DNA of 35,725 nucleotides from Pseudomonadales bacterium (GTDB lineage Bacteria > Pseudomonadota > Gammaproteobacteria > Pseudomonadales > Azotimanducaceae): assembly GCA_017854255.1 (NCBI GenBank), contig JAFMIA010000028.1, forward strand, positions 1-35,725, in the 5' to 3' direction. Positions 1-7,931 of the stretch are shown piece by piece; the first letter of the stretch is position 1, and each line of letters opens with the position of its first letter. The notes under the pieces are model-generated. The model searched no databases. It was given only the letters and a program-made list of their open reading frames with translations, and had not been told where the DNA came from. The position numbers and the translations under genes are program-made.

Positions 1-16
1 TTGTAACTTCGCTTGT

Positions 17-39
17 AAAAAAGCCCCAAAAACGGGGCT
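17..39 (-). terminator. Intrinsic terminator downstream of guaA
   Basis: Read on the minus strand, a perfect 6-bp stem (AGCCCC/GGGGCT, positions 39-34 and 27-22) with a 6-nt loop is followed directly by a run of T residues. This is the classical Rho-independent layout. It lies about 60 nt beyond the guaA stop codon and would end guaA transcription. The decamer TTGTAACTTC occurs at both 1-10 and 42-51, flanking the hairpin. Confidence 0.8.
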
Positions 40-98
40 CTTTGTAACTTCTTTGCAACTCGCAAACCTATATAAATCAATAGCTTAGCGCCACCCCG

Positions 99-1682
99 TT
101 ACTCCCACTCAATCGTTGCCGGAGGTTTACTCGAAATATCATAGGTGACCCTTGAAATCCCGCTGATCTCATTAATAATCCGACTCGAGACTCGCTCTAA
201 GAACTCATAGGGCAGTCGTGCGGAACGCGCCGTCATAAAATCGATCGTCTCGACCGCGCGCAATGCAATCACATACTCATACCGCCGGGCATCACCCACC
301 ACGCCCACTGATTTGACTGGTAAAAACACCGCAAAGGCCTGACTCACTTGGTTATAAAGGTCAGCATTCCTGAGCTCTTCAATATAAATGGCATCGGCGC
401 GGCGCAAGAGGTCTGCATAGGCCTCAGTCACCTCCCCGAGTATTCGAACGCCCAAGCCCGGACCGGGGAACGGGTGCCGAAAGACCATTTCTTTGGATAA
501 GCCGACGGCGATTCCGATTTTTCGGACTTCGTCCTTAAACAACTCACGCAGCGGCTCTACCAGCGCCAGTTTCATATCTTCAGGAAGGCCGCCTACATTA
601 TGGTGAGACTTGATCACATGGGCCTTACCATCTTTGGTCCCGGCCGACTCGATCACATCCGGATAAATAGTGCCTTGGGCCAAGAAGTCAGCATCTTGGA
701 TTTTTGCTGATTCTTCGTCGAACACTTCAATAAAAGTATTACCAATGACTTTCCGTTTTGCTTCTGGGTCTGTAATCCCTTTTAACTTTGACAGAAAACG
801 TTCGGCCGCATCGACCCGGATAACCTTGATCGGTAGCTCATTTTTCGCGGCCAAGTCCATCATGGCCATTACCTGATCGCCCTCTTCTAACCGCAGCAAC
901 CCGTTATCGACAAAGACACAGGTCAGTTGCTCCCCAATAGCGCGGGCCAACAACGCCGCAACAACAGAGGAGTCAACACCACCAGACAAACCTAAAATCA
1001 CGTTGCGCGCGCCCACTTGCCGGCGAACATTGGTGATGATGTCTTCAACGATATTGGCTGGCGTCCAGCTACCACGGCAGTTGCAACTCGCTTTGAGAAA
1101 ACGGTCTAAAATTTCACCGCCCTGGGGCGTGTGCTGCACCTCAGGATGAAATTGCAGCCCATAAAGCTGACGGGACTCATCGCTCATCGCGGCGACCGGG
1201 CAGGTTCCGGTCTTAGCCAGCACTGCGAACCCCGCGGGAACTTCAACCACCTGATCGCCATGACTCATCCAAACATCAAGCTCGCTTGCCCCGTCTTCAA
1301 GGCCGCTAAAAATCAAAGATTCTTGGAGCAAGGTAACTCGCGCATGACCAAACTCATGCTTTTCAGCCGCCTCAACCCGGCCACCCAACTGCTGCGCCAT
1401 GGTTTGCATGCCATAACAAATCCCAAGAACCGGCAATCCTAGCTCGAAAATAAAACTCGGCGCCGCCAAAGTATCCTGCGCCGTAACCGACTCTGGCCCA
1501 CCCGAAAGAATAACGCCCCGCGGCGATAATGCCTTGACGCTGTCTTCGGTGATCGAAATCGGGTGGATCTCACAATAAACCCCTAACTCCCGGACCCGCC
1601 TTGCAATGAGCTGTGTATATTGCGATCCAAAATCTAGGATGAGTATTTTGTCGTCATGGATGTCTGCTGTCGGGGAAGTCAT
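99..1682 (-). CDS. guaA: GMP synthase (glutamine-hydrolysing)
   Basis: Converts XMP to GMP with ATP and glutamine, the last step of cytosolic guanine nucleotide synthesis. The 527 residues match the family length (525 in E. coli). The N-terminal class I glutamine amidotransferase domain has the nucleophile Cys89 in GICYGMQ and the His179/Glu181 pair in FHPE. The ATP-pyrophosphatase domain carries the P-loop SGGVDSS at 233-239, and the C-terminal dimerisation domain ends in KPPATIEWE. The gene has its own promoter and terminator, so it is probably monocistronic. Its usual partner guaB (IMP dehydrogenase) is not next to it or anywhere in this window. Identity is certain. Confidence 0.98.
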   Translation of the reverse strand: MTSPTADIHDDKILILDFGSQYTQLIARRVRELGVYCEIHPISITEDSVKALSPRGVILSGGPESVTAQDTLAAPSFIFELGLPVLGICYGMQTMAQQLGGRVEAAEKHEFGHARVTLLQESLIFSGLEDGASELDVWMSHGDQVVEVPAGFAVLAKTGTCPVAAMSDESRQLYGLQFHPEVQHTPQGGEILDRFLKASCNCRGSWTPANIVEDIITNVRRQVGARNVILGLSGGVDSSVVAALLARAIGEQLTCVFVDNGLLRLEEGDQVMAMMDLAAKNELPIKVIRVDAAERFLSKLKGITDPEAKRKVIGNTFIEVFDEESAKIQDADFLAQGTIYPDVIESAGTKDGKAHVIKSHHNVGGLPEDMKLALVEPLRELFKDEVRKIGIAVGLSKEMVFRHPFPGPGLGVRILGEVTEAYADLLRRADAIYIEELRNADLYNQVSQAFAVFLPVKSVGVVGDARRYEYVIALRAVETIDFMTARSARLPYEFLERVSSRIINEISGISRVTYDISSKPPATIEWE

Positions 1683-1706
1683 GAAGTCTCTTCATAAAAA
1701 GCGTTC

Positions 1707-1734
1707 AGTATAGAGCGCCTGAAACCCGGCGCAA
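1707..1734 (-). promoter_or_regulatory. Putative guaA promoter
   Basis: On the minus strand TTGCGC (1734-1729) and TATACT (1712-1707) are separated by 16 nt, which resembles a sigma-70 promoter. Transcription would start about 20 nt before the guaA ATG. Further upstream, in the divergent guaA/sxtJ-like gap, a perfect 10-bp palindrome AACGGCCGTT lies at 1771-1780. Whether it is an operator is unknown. I saw no PurR-type box by eye. Confidence 0.45.
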
Positions 1735-1929
1735 AAGATTTTCGAATTTGCGGCCCCGAAACACCTCGATAACGGCCGTTTAGGCCTGACGAGTTCGACG
1801 CGCCGAGATGAACACAACACTCACGGCCCGGCCTCCCACGCTTTTCGCGCCAAAGGCCATAAAATCGTCTTGATTTTGCGCTTGTCATCAAAATCACTCA
1901 GAATCTACCTTTCGGCTTCAAGGCGCCTC

Positions 1930-2328
1930 ATGACCACCGCTATGCAGCTCCCCACGGATCAAAAGTTTGGCGGTTTTGTCGCCGGCATTTTTGGCCTCCT
2001 CGCGGCCTACGGATTTTGGACGGGCGAGTCTTTTCTAGGCTTCTCGGCGGGCTTGTTAGCCGCTCTCTTTATCGCCATCAGCATCGTCGCGCCGCGCACA
2101 TTACGCCCTTTAAACCGGCTCTGGATGCAGTTCGGCCAGCTCCTTGGACGGCTGATCAGTCCAATCGTTTTGGGCGCCATCTTCTTTCTGATCTTCACAC
2201 CGGTCGGGCTGATTATGCGACTGGTCGGACGAGACGAACTCAAGCTCAAGCGCCGAGCCACCAAGACGCATTGGCAGGCAATAACGCCCAGCGAGCAATC
2301 TGAAGCATCTTTTAAAAATCAATTTTGA
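1930..2328 (+). CDS. SxtJ-like small membrane protein
   Basis: A 132-residue integral membrane protein with about three hydrophobic segments (near residues 11-30, 33-52 and 73-98) and a basic, polar C-terminal tail. It resembles the SxtJ family, small membrane proteins named from the saxitoxin cluster, where sxtI (carbamoyltransferase), sxtJ and sxtK are adjacent. The biochemical function of SxtJ is not known. I chose the ATG at 1930 because AAGG lies 6 nt upstream; the open frame reaches back to a TTG at 1870, but that part does not look coding. It is the first gene of a cassette, with only 14 nt to the next gene. The family assignment is from recognition of sequence and context and needs a profile search. 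Confidence 0.8.
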   Translation: MTTAMQLPTDQKFGGFVAGIFGLLAAYGFWTGESFLGFSAGLLAALFIAISIVAPRTLRPLNRLWMQFGQLLGRLISPIVLGAIFFLIFTPVGLIMRLVGRDELKLKRRATKTHWQAITPSEQSEASFKNQF

Positions 2329-2342
2329 GGTAACGAATCGGC

Positions 2343-2492
2343 ATGGCATTTTTAAAAGAGCTTTTGGCCTTCCTCCGAGCGCGAAAAAAGTTATGGCTGG
2401 CGCCAATTATCCTCATTATGGTCGCGCTCGGCGGCTTGATGATCCTTGCCGAAGGCTCTGTTCTTGCGCCCTTTATCTATACGCTCTTTTAA
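2343..2492 (+). CDS. DUF5989 / SxtK-like single-span membrane peptide
   Basis: A 49-residue ORF starting MAFLKELLAFLRARKK and ending in APFIYTLF. It has a short amphipathic, basic N-terminus and one hydrophobic helix (about residues 18-36, LWLAPIILIMVALGG...). This is the typical form of DUF5989 proteins, which recur beside SxtJ-like proteins and NodU/TobZ-type carbamoyltransferases; SxtK occupies the same position in saxitoxin clusters. A purine-rich TGAGGTAA precedes the ATG. The flanking gaps are 14 and 17 nt, so it is cotranscribed with its neighbours. No function is established. It could be a membrane adaptor for the downstream enzyme, which is inference. Confidence 0.8.
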   Translation: MAFLKELLAFLRARKKLWLAPIILIMVALGGLMILAEGSVLAPFIYTLF

Positions 2493-2509
2493 TGATGCTG
2501 ACATAACCC

Positions 2510-4348
2510 ATGTACATCTTAGGTCTCTCCGCGTTTTATCACGATAGCGCCGCCTGCTTGCTTCAAGATGGCCGGATTATTGCCGCTGCCCAAGAAGAAC
2601 GCTTCACGCGCAAGAAACACGATCCCAGTTTTCCGGATCAAGCCATTGCTTATTGTCTTGCAGAAGCTGGCATCATCCCCGAGCAAATCGATCAAGTCGT
2701 TTTTTACGAGAAACCCTTCTTAAAATTTGAGCGCCTGCTGGAAACTTACTTGGCCTTTGCCCCCCGAGGCTTTCGCAGCTTCGCTTTATCCATGCCGGCC
2801 TGGATCAAAGACAAGCTTTTTCAAAAATCGGTCCTCACAAAGGCGCTCTCGAACGCCCTCGGCGAGACCATCGATTGGCAATCTCGGCTCTTGTTTTCAC
2901 AACACCACCTGTCCCACGCCGCTAGCGCCTTTTACCCCTCGCCCTTCGAACGCGCGGCGGTCCTCACCCTGGATGGCGTCGGCGAGTGGACGACGAGCTC
3001 GCTTGCGGTTGGCCAAGGCAACCGTCTAACGATTCTCAAAGAAATTCACTTTCCGCATTCTCTCGGCTTACTCTACTCGGCGTTTACCTACTACACCGGT
3101 TTTAAGGTTAATTCTGGGGAGTATAAAGTCATGGGCCTTGCGCCCTATGGCAAGCCCCGCTATGCCGATTTAATTACAGAGCACCTGGTCGATGTCGCCG
3201 ACGACGGCAGCTTTCAACTCGATATGCGCTACTTTGACTACGCCACCGGTCTCACCATGACCACCAAGCATTTTCACAAATTGTTTGGTGGCCCGCCAAG
3301 ACAACCTGAAGCTCAGATCACCCAGCGAGAAATGGACCTTGCCGCCTCTGTTCAAAAGGTTACCGAGGATATTGTGCTGAGACTGGCCCGCAGTATCCAA
3401 CGCCAAACGGGCGAAAAAAATCTTTGCCTAGCAGGGGGCGTCGCCCTGAACTGCGTCGCCAATGGCCTTCTGGCGCGAGCGAACCTCTTCGATAACATTT
3501 GGGTTCAACCCGCGGCAGGCGATGCCGGTGGCGCTCTCGGCGCCGCGCTTGCGGCATGGCACCTACACCTTGATGGGGAAAGACCCGAACACGTGTCTCG
3601 AGATCTAATGCAAGGCAGCTATTTAGGACCGGCTTTCTCCGACGAAGCCGCAAGTACAGCACTTAATGTCTGCGGCGGGATTTTCACGCGCTATTCAGAG
3701 TCAGAGCTTCTTACCCGCGTCACGACAGCGCTCAGTGCCGGCAAAGCCATCGGCTGGATGCAAGGCAGGATGGAGTTTGGGCCTCGAGCGCTCGGCGCCC
3801 GCAGCATCCTGGCAGACCCACGATCCGCCTTGATGCAGTCGCAGCTCAACCTAAAAGTTAAATATCGCGAAAGCTTTCGGCCGTTTGCGCCGGCGGTGCT
3901 GAGCGAGCACGTCTCTGAGTGGTTTGAACACGAAGCAGACAGTCCTTATATGCTTTTTGTGGCCCCGATCCGAGAAAACAAGCGGCATCCCATCACCGCG
4001 CTTGATGCGGCGCAGATGGGTCTCGACCAGCTCAAAATACCCCGCTCGGTCATCCCTGCCGTGACCCATGTCGACTATACGGCTCGACTGCAGACCGTTC
4101 ATGAGGAGACCAACCCCAAGTTTCACGCGCTGTTATCACGATTCTTTGACGAGACAGGCTGTCCGGTGCTGGTAAACACCTCATTCAACGTCCGCGGTGA
4201 ACCCATTGTCTGCACACCCGAGCAGGCCTTTAAATGTTTCATGGGCACCGAACTCGACGTCCTCGTCATCGGCAACTTGCTCCTCTTAAAAGAAGACCAA
4301 GACCCCACCCTTCGAGAAACCTATCAGGATCACTACGAACTGGATTAG
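2510..4348 (+). CDS. O-carbamoyltransferase, NodU/CmcH/TobZ/SxtI family
   Basis: This family transfers a carbamoyl group from carbamoyl phosphate to a hydroxyl, via a carbamoyl-adenylate, on acceptors such as Nod factors, tobramycin or saxitoxin. The 612 residues have the full two-domain layout. The N-terminal Kae1-like ASKHA domain shows LGLSAFYHDSAA (4-15), the HxxxH metal motif His132/His136, TLDGVGEW (153-160), NSGEYKVMGLAPYG (201-214), LAGGVALNC (307-315) and GDAGGALGAA (337-346). The C-terminal YrdC-like carbamoyltransferase domain starts near 365 and shows FGPRALGARS (423-432), ESFRPFAPAVL (454-464) and LVNTSFNVRGEP (554-565). All key motifs look intact, so the enzyme should be active. 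The acceptor cannot be read from the sequence. No antibiotic, polyketide or Nod genes accompany it; its partners are the two small membrane proteins upstream and the SGNH protein downstream. Confidence 0.93.
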   Translation: MYILGLSAFYHDSAACLLQDGRIIAAAQEERFTRKKHDPSFPDQAIAYCLAEAGIIPEQIDQVVFYEKPFLKFERLLETYLAFAPRGFRSFALSMPAWIKDKLFQKSVLTKALSNALGETIDWQSRLLFSQHHLSHAASAFYPSPFERAAVLTLDGVGEWTTSSLAVGQGNRLTILKEIHFPHSLGLLYSAFTYYTGFKVNSGEYKVMGLAPYGKPRYADLITEHLVDVADDGSFQLDMRYFDYATGLTMTTKHFHKLFGGPPRQPEAQITQREMDLAASVQKVTEDIVLRLARSIQRQTGEKNLCLAGGVALNCVANGLLARANLFDNIWVQPAAGDAGGALGAALAAWHLHLDGERPEHVSRDLMQGSYLGPAFSDEAASTALNVCGGIFTRYSESELLTRVTTALSAGKAIGWMQGRMEFGPRALGARSILADPRSALMQSQLNLKVKYRESFRPFAPAVLSEHVSEWFEHEADSPYMLFVAPIRENKRHPITALDAAQMGLDQLKIPRSVIPAVTHVDYTARLQTVHEETNPKFHALLSRFFDETGCPVLVNTSFNVRGEPIVCTPEQAFKCFMGTELDVLVIGNLLLLKEDQDPTLRETYQDHYELD

Positions 4349-4565
4349 ACCGCAAGGACCTTTGCGTCTTGATGTCACCGATCAATCAACGCGACTGATA
4401 ATTTTTATCCGCCAACGCTCGGCCGAGTTGAATGACCGGCTGAAAGAACGCCTTGACTGGACATCCTTTCATGGCCGTCATGTCCCTTAGATCATTAAAC
4501 GGGTTAACATAGATCTACGCCCCAACGCGCTCGCAAACTCCAGCGCGCGCTTAGGAATTAACGAC

Positions 4566-6662
4566 ATGGCCTTGTTTAAAAATCTGCTGTTTTACCTCAT
4601 CGCGCTGATTGGCGTGCCTGCTGCTTTTTTCATCATCGTTGAGCAGGGCCTCAAATTTGCTGGCATCGGCGCGCCCCAGGACTTCTTTAAAATTCTGAAT
4701 ATCAATGGGCAGGACTACTACCAGGATAACCCCGCCTTCATCCATCAATTTTATCCTGCCTCGCTTGGCATCACGCCCATCGAAAACACCTTCTCAGCGT
4801 TACCGGATGACCAAACCATTCGAGTCTTCATTTTGGGTGGGTCGGCGGCGCGGGGCTTTCCAAACCTGAACCATGGCTTCAGCCGACACCTGGAGATCCT
4901 ACTTGAGCAAGCGCTACCGACGAAAAAAATCGACGTCATCAATACGGCAATGACCTCCGTCAACTCCCACGTGATTTATGACGTTGCGAAATCGATACCT
5001 GCTGGGCCCTCAACCTTCGCTATTATTTTGGTGGGCAACAATGAGGTGGTAGGCCCTTATGGCCCCGGCACTTTTAATCAAACTTTTTTATCAAACCTGT
5101 CAATCATTCGCCTAATACAGGCCATCAAGCGCACAAGGGTCTGGCAGGCGGCAAACGTTCTTGTCGGGAACTTGAACCCAAAAAATGACAAAGAAACGCT
5201 GCGGTGGCGCGGCATGCAAATGTTCACCGACAACAATGTCGCGTTTGACGACCCTCGCCTTGAAACGGTATATGAGCACTATGAAAACAACCTGTTTGAC
5301 ACGGTATCACGGCTTCAAGACAAGGGTATTCATGTTCTGCTCTCGAGCGTGCCCGTTAACCTTCGCGATTCAGCACCATTTTCCTCGCAACACCCACCGG
5401 AATTGTCTGATGATGCGCTGAACACATTGAACCGCCAGCACCAATACAGCGCTGCGCGGTTCAAAGACCAACGCTTTCAGGACGCCGTTAATGCCCTTAA
5501 CGCGGCAAAGGCCATCGCGCCGAATCATGCTGATACCCATTATCAGCTCGGCATTGCCTATGAAAAACTGGGTCAAAACGCCGAGTCCGCGGAACACTTT
5601 CAACAAGCACTTGACTTAGATACCCTGCGGTTTCGTGCGGACACGCAGATTAACGCCCGCATTCGGCGGGTTGCTGAGCAATTCAACGATACCGCCTTTA
5701 ACTTTGTCGACAGTGAAACGGCTTTCAAACGCGCAAGCCAACCCAAGCAGCCCGGCTGGAATCTGCTACTAGAGCATGTGCATTACAGCTTTGAGGGTAA
5801 TTACCTGCTCGCGGCCGGGTTTGCAGAGGCTATTCTTGAGACCGTAGACGCCTCAAGCCAAAGCGCGTTACTGCCGGCTCAGGAAATAGCGCACCGGATC
5901 GGCTATCCAAACTTCACAACCATTGATGCCATGGGCCGATTACTGGATATGGTGCAGACGCCGCCCTTCACGGGACAAAGTAATTATGTGGCGCTGGTTG
6001 ATTTTATTAATGGCACGGGCGCAGCACGCGCCAAACAAGTTGGCTCGACCCAGGATGTGATTAAGCGCCGAAAGGCCTTGGTAGCAACGGGCCGCGCGGA
6101 TTGGCAAATCCACTACGAGCTTGCAGAACTGTTCCGGCATGAACAAGATCCAGAATCTGCCCTACATCATTTTCGACAAGTTATTCAAGAATACCCTCAT
6201 CACGGCAGTAGCCATCTCAAGCTGGCCGAAATACACCAGGCGTTTGGACGGTTTAAAGCGGCCATCCCGCATTTAGAGCAGGCCCTGAACTACACCCGGG
6301 ATGATCACACGCTGCAGGCGCAAACCCTTGGCGCGCTGGCATCGGCGCATCTCAAAGCAGGTGACCCAAGTAAAGCCAAACGGCGCCTACTCGAGCTCAT
6401 TGACGCCCACTCCGATGAGATTGAGCTCACCCTTAAAGCCTACGGCACCCTCGTTAAACGCGCCGTTGAGGAAGGTGCGGCACGCGACGTCAACCAGCAT
6501 CTTCGGGATCTTGAGGATTATGCGCAAGCGCTTGTTCGCAGCAATCAGCTCGAGCAATATCCCTTGCTACCTCGAAGAATGGCCCAAATTTTAAGTCTTG
6601 CGGGCCGGCATGCGGAGGCCCGGCAATGGGCGCAATTACAACCAAAGCCAGCCGAATCATAG
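4566..6662 (+). CDS. Membrane-anchored SGNH/GDSL-like protein with TPR repeats
   Basis: A 698-residue protein with one N-terminal hydrophobic segment (about residues 7-26), probably anchoring it with the rest in the periplasm. SGNH-type motifs follow: RVFILGGSAARG with presumed nucleophile Ser93, N126 in block II, VGNNE with Asn158/159 in block III, and EHVHYSFEGNYLLA (403-416) where His406 would be catalytic. The usual Asp of the DxxH motif is Glu403. Two TPR-like helix pairs (about 292-355) sit between blocks III and V, inside the hydrolase domain, and further TPRs span about 511-690. It starts 217 nt after the carbamoyltransferase on the same strand, so it may have its own promoter. A role in acyl-ester removal or transfer on an envelope glycan fits the fold, but the substrate is unknown. 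AGGA lies about 10 nt before the chosen ATG. Confidence 0.85.
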   Translation: MALFKNLLFYLIALIGVPAAFFIIVEQGLKFAGIGAPQDFFKILNINGQDYYQDNPAFIHQFYPASLGITPIENTFSALPDDQTIRVFILGGSAARGFPNLNHGFSRHLEILLEQALPTKKIDVINTAMTSVNSHVIYDVAKSIPAGPSTFAIILVGNNEVVGPYGPGTFNQTFLSNLSIIRLIQAIKRTRVWQAANVLVGNLNPKNDKETLRWRGMQMFTDNNVAFDDPRLETVYEHYENNLFDTVSRLQDKGIHVLLSSVPVNLRDSAPFSSQHPPELSDDALNTLNRQHQYSAARFKDQRFQDAVNALNAAKAIAPNHADTHYQLGIAYEKLGQNAESAEHFQQALDLDTLRFRADTQINARIRRVAEQFNDTAFNFVDSETAFKRASQPKQPGWNLLLEHVHYSFEGNYLLAAGFAEAILETVDASSQSALLPAQEIAHRIGYPNFTTIDAMGRLLDMVQTPPFTGQSNYVALVDFINGTGAARAKQVGSTQDVIKRRKALVATGRADWQIHYELAELFRHEQDPESALHHFRQVIQEYPHHGSSHLKLAEIHQAFGRFKAAIPHLEQALNYTRDDHTLQAQTLGALASAHLKAGDPSKAKRRLLELIDAHSDEIELTLKAYGTLVKRAVEEGAARDVNQHLRDLEDYAQALVRSNQLEQYPLLPRRMAQILSLAGRHAEARQWAQLQPKPAES

Positions 6663-6736
6663 TCATCACGATGCATGCGACTGCTTTATTGCCGCATCCG
6701 CCCGCCATTCTAAAACGCTTTTGCTCGACACAGTAT

Positions 6737-6766
6737 TTGCTCACCGAATGGCCCTGCCGCTATCAT
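6737..6766 (+). promoter_or_regulatory. Putative promoter of the HDAC-xseA-M23 operon
   Basis: TTGCTC (6737-6742) and TATCAT (6761-6766) are 18 nt apart. The -10 hexamer overlaps an upstream in-frame ATG at 6765, so that ATG could not be in the transcript. This supports translation from the ATG at 6810. Confidence 0.4.
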
Positions 6767-6809
6767 GAGCGCCAACAGAATTCCTTCGCAAACCACCTCT
6801 GAGAGGCAC

Positions 6810-7931
6810 ATGACCCAAAAAACCGGATTGATTTGGAACGAGCGCTTCATGTGGCACGACAACGGTTCAGCCTTGGGACAAATCCCCGCGGGCGGCGCCT
6901 TTCAACCCGGGGTCCACCTTGAAAACCCCGAAACCAAACGCCGGCTGAAAAATTTGCTAGACGCCTACGACGTCACCCCACAACTTTCGCGGCTGGCGCA
7001 CACCGCCGCAACCCGTCAAACCCTTGAGCGCTTTCATACAGCTGACTATATCGATCTCGTTGCTCACATGAGCCAGACCACCGGCGGATCCGTTGGCCAG
7101 TCCACCATTGCAGGACCCGGGTCCTATGATATTGCCCGCCTGGCTGTTGGCGGCACAACCGCCGCCATAAAGAATGTGATGTCAGGCGCAGTCTCCAATG
7201 CCTATGCCCTTACCCGACCACCGGGGCATCATGCCGAACGCGACCGAGGCCGTGGCTTTTGCATTTTCAACAACATTGCGCTGGCGATCTTAGAAGCCCG
7301 GGCGCAAGGCTGGGTTGATCGGGTGGCCGTTGTCGATTGGGATGTGCATCATGGCAACGGCACACAACAAGCGTTTTTTGAGGACCCCAATGTCCTCACC
7401 ATCTCCATCCATCAAGAGATGCTCTACCCGGTGAACCTGGGCAAGCTTGAAGAAACAGGGGAAGGCGACGGCGATGGCTTTAACCTCAACATCCCGTTGC
7501 CTGCTGGGTGTGGGGGCGGCGCCTATTTGAAAACCATCGATGCGGTTGTGGCCCCGGCGCTAAGCGCCTTTAAACCGGATCTCATCATTGTTGCTTGCGG
7601 TTTTGATGCGGCCTATTTTGACCCCCTCAGCCACATGCTGCTGGTCGCAAACCATTACCGCGTGATGACGGAAAAGATGATGGCTCTGGCCGCGGATCTG
7701 TGCGGTGGCCGACTCATCACGAACCATGAGGGCGGCTACTCCGACTTTTACGTGCCGCTCTGCGGCATGGCCGTCATCGAAACCTTAAGCGGCTTGACCT
7801 CCGGCGTGGTTGATCCTTATGCGGGAACCGAATTTGTGGCGAATCAGGATCTCATGCCCCATCAGGCCGCGCGCATTGATGAGGCGATCCAAGGCCCACT
7901 TGCCAAATTCTTGCGCCGAGCCGCGACATGA
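6810..7931 (+). CDS. Histone deacetylase-like amidohydrolase (class II type)
   Basis: A zinc-dependent amidohydrolase of the HDAC / acetylpolyamine amidohydrolase superfamily, predicted to remove acyl groups from lysine or polyamine substrates in the cytosol. Counting from the ATG at 6810 (373 aa), the catalytic set is complete: the His140-His141 dyad in RPPGHHAERD, zinc ligands Asp178 and His180 in DWDVHHGNG, Asp266 in CGFDAAYFDPL, and the transition-state Tyr310 in HEGGYSDFYVP. Spacing and motifs match bacterial HDAH proteins. An earlier in-frame ATG at 6765 overlaps a likely -10 box, whereas GAGAGG precedes the ATG at 6810. Its stop overlaps the start of xseA by 4 nt, so the two are translationally coupled. 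The natural substrate is unknown. Confidence 0.92.
   Translation: MTQKTGLIWNERFMWHDNGSALGQIPAGGAFQPGVHLENPETKRRLKNLLDAYDVTPQLSRLAHTAATRQTLERFHTADYIDLVAHMSQTTGGSVGQSTIAGPGSYDIARLAVGGTTAAIKNVMSGAVSNAYALTRPPGHHAERDRGRGFCIFNNIALAILEARAQGWVDRVAVVDWDVHHGNGTQQAFFEDPNVLTISIHQEMLYPVNLGKLEETGEGDGDGFNLNIPLPAGCGGGAYLKTIDAVVAPALSAFKPDLIIVACGFDAAYFDPLSHMLLVANHYRVMTEKMMALAADLCGGRLITNHEGGYSDFYVPLCGMAVIETLSGLTSGVVDPYAGTEFVANQDLMPHQAARIDEAIQGPLAKFLRRAAT

Noticed and set aside
1679-1897. 72-residue open frame upstream of guaA on the minus strand
   Set aside because: It covers the likely guaA promoter, is Arg/Gly-rich without a domain, and resembles translated intergenic DNA.
1930-6662. Saxitoxin or aminoglycoside biosynthesis cluster
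   Set aside because: Only the carbamoyltransferase and the SxtJ/SxtK-like proteins resemble such clusters. No polyketide synthase, amidinotransferase, oxygenase or sugar-amine genes are present.
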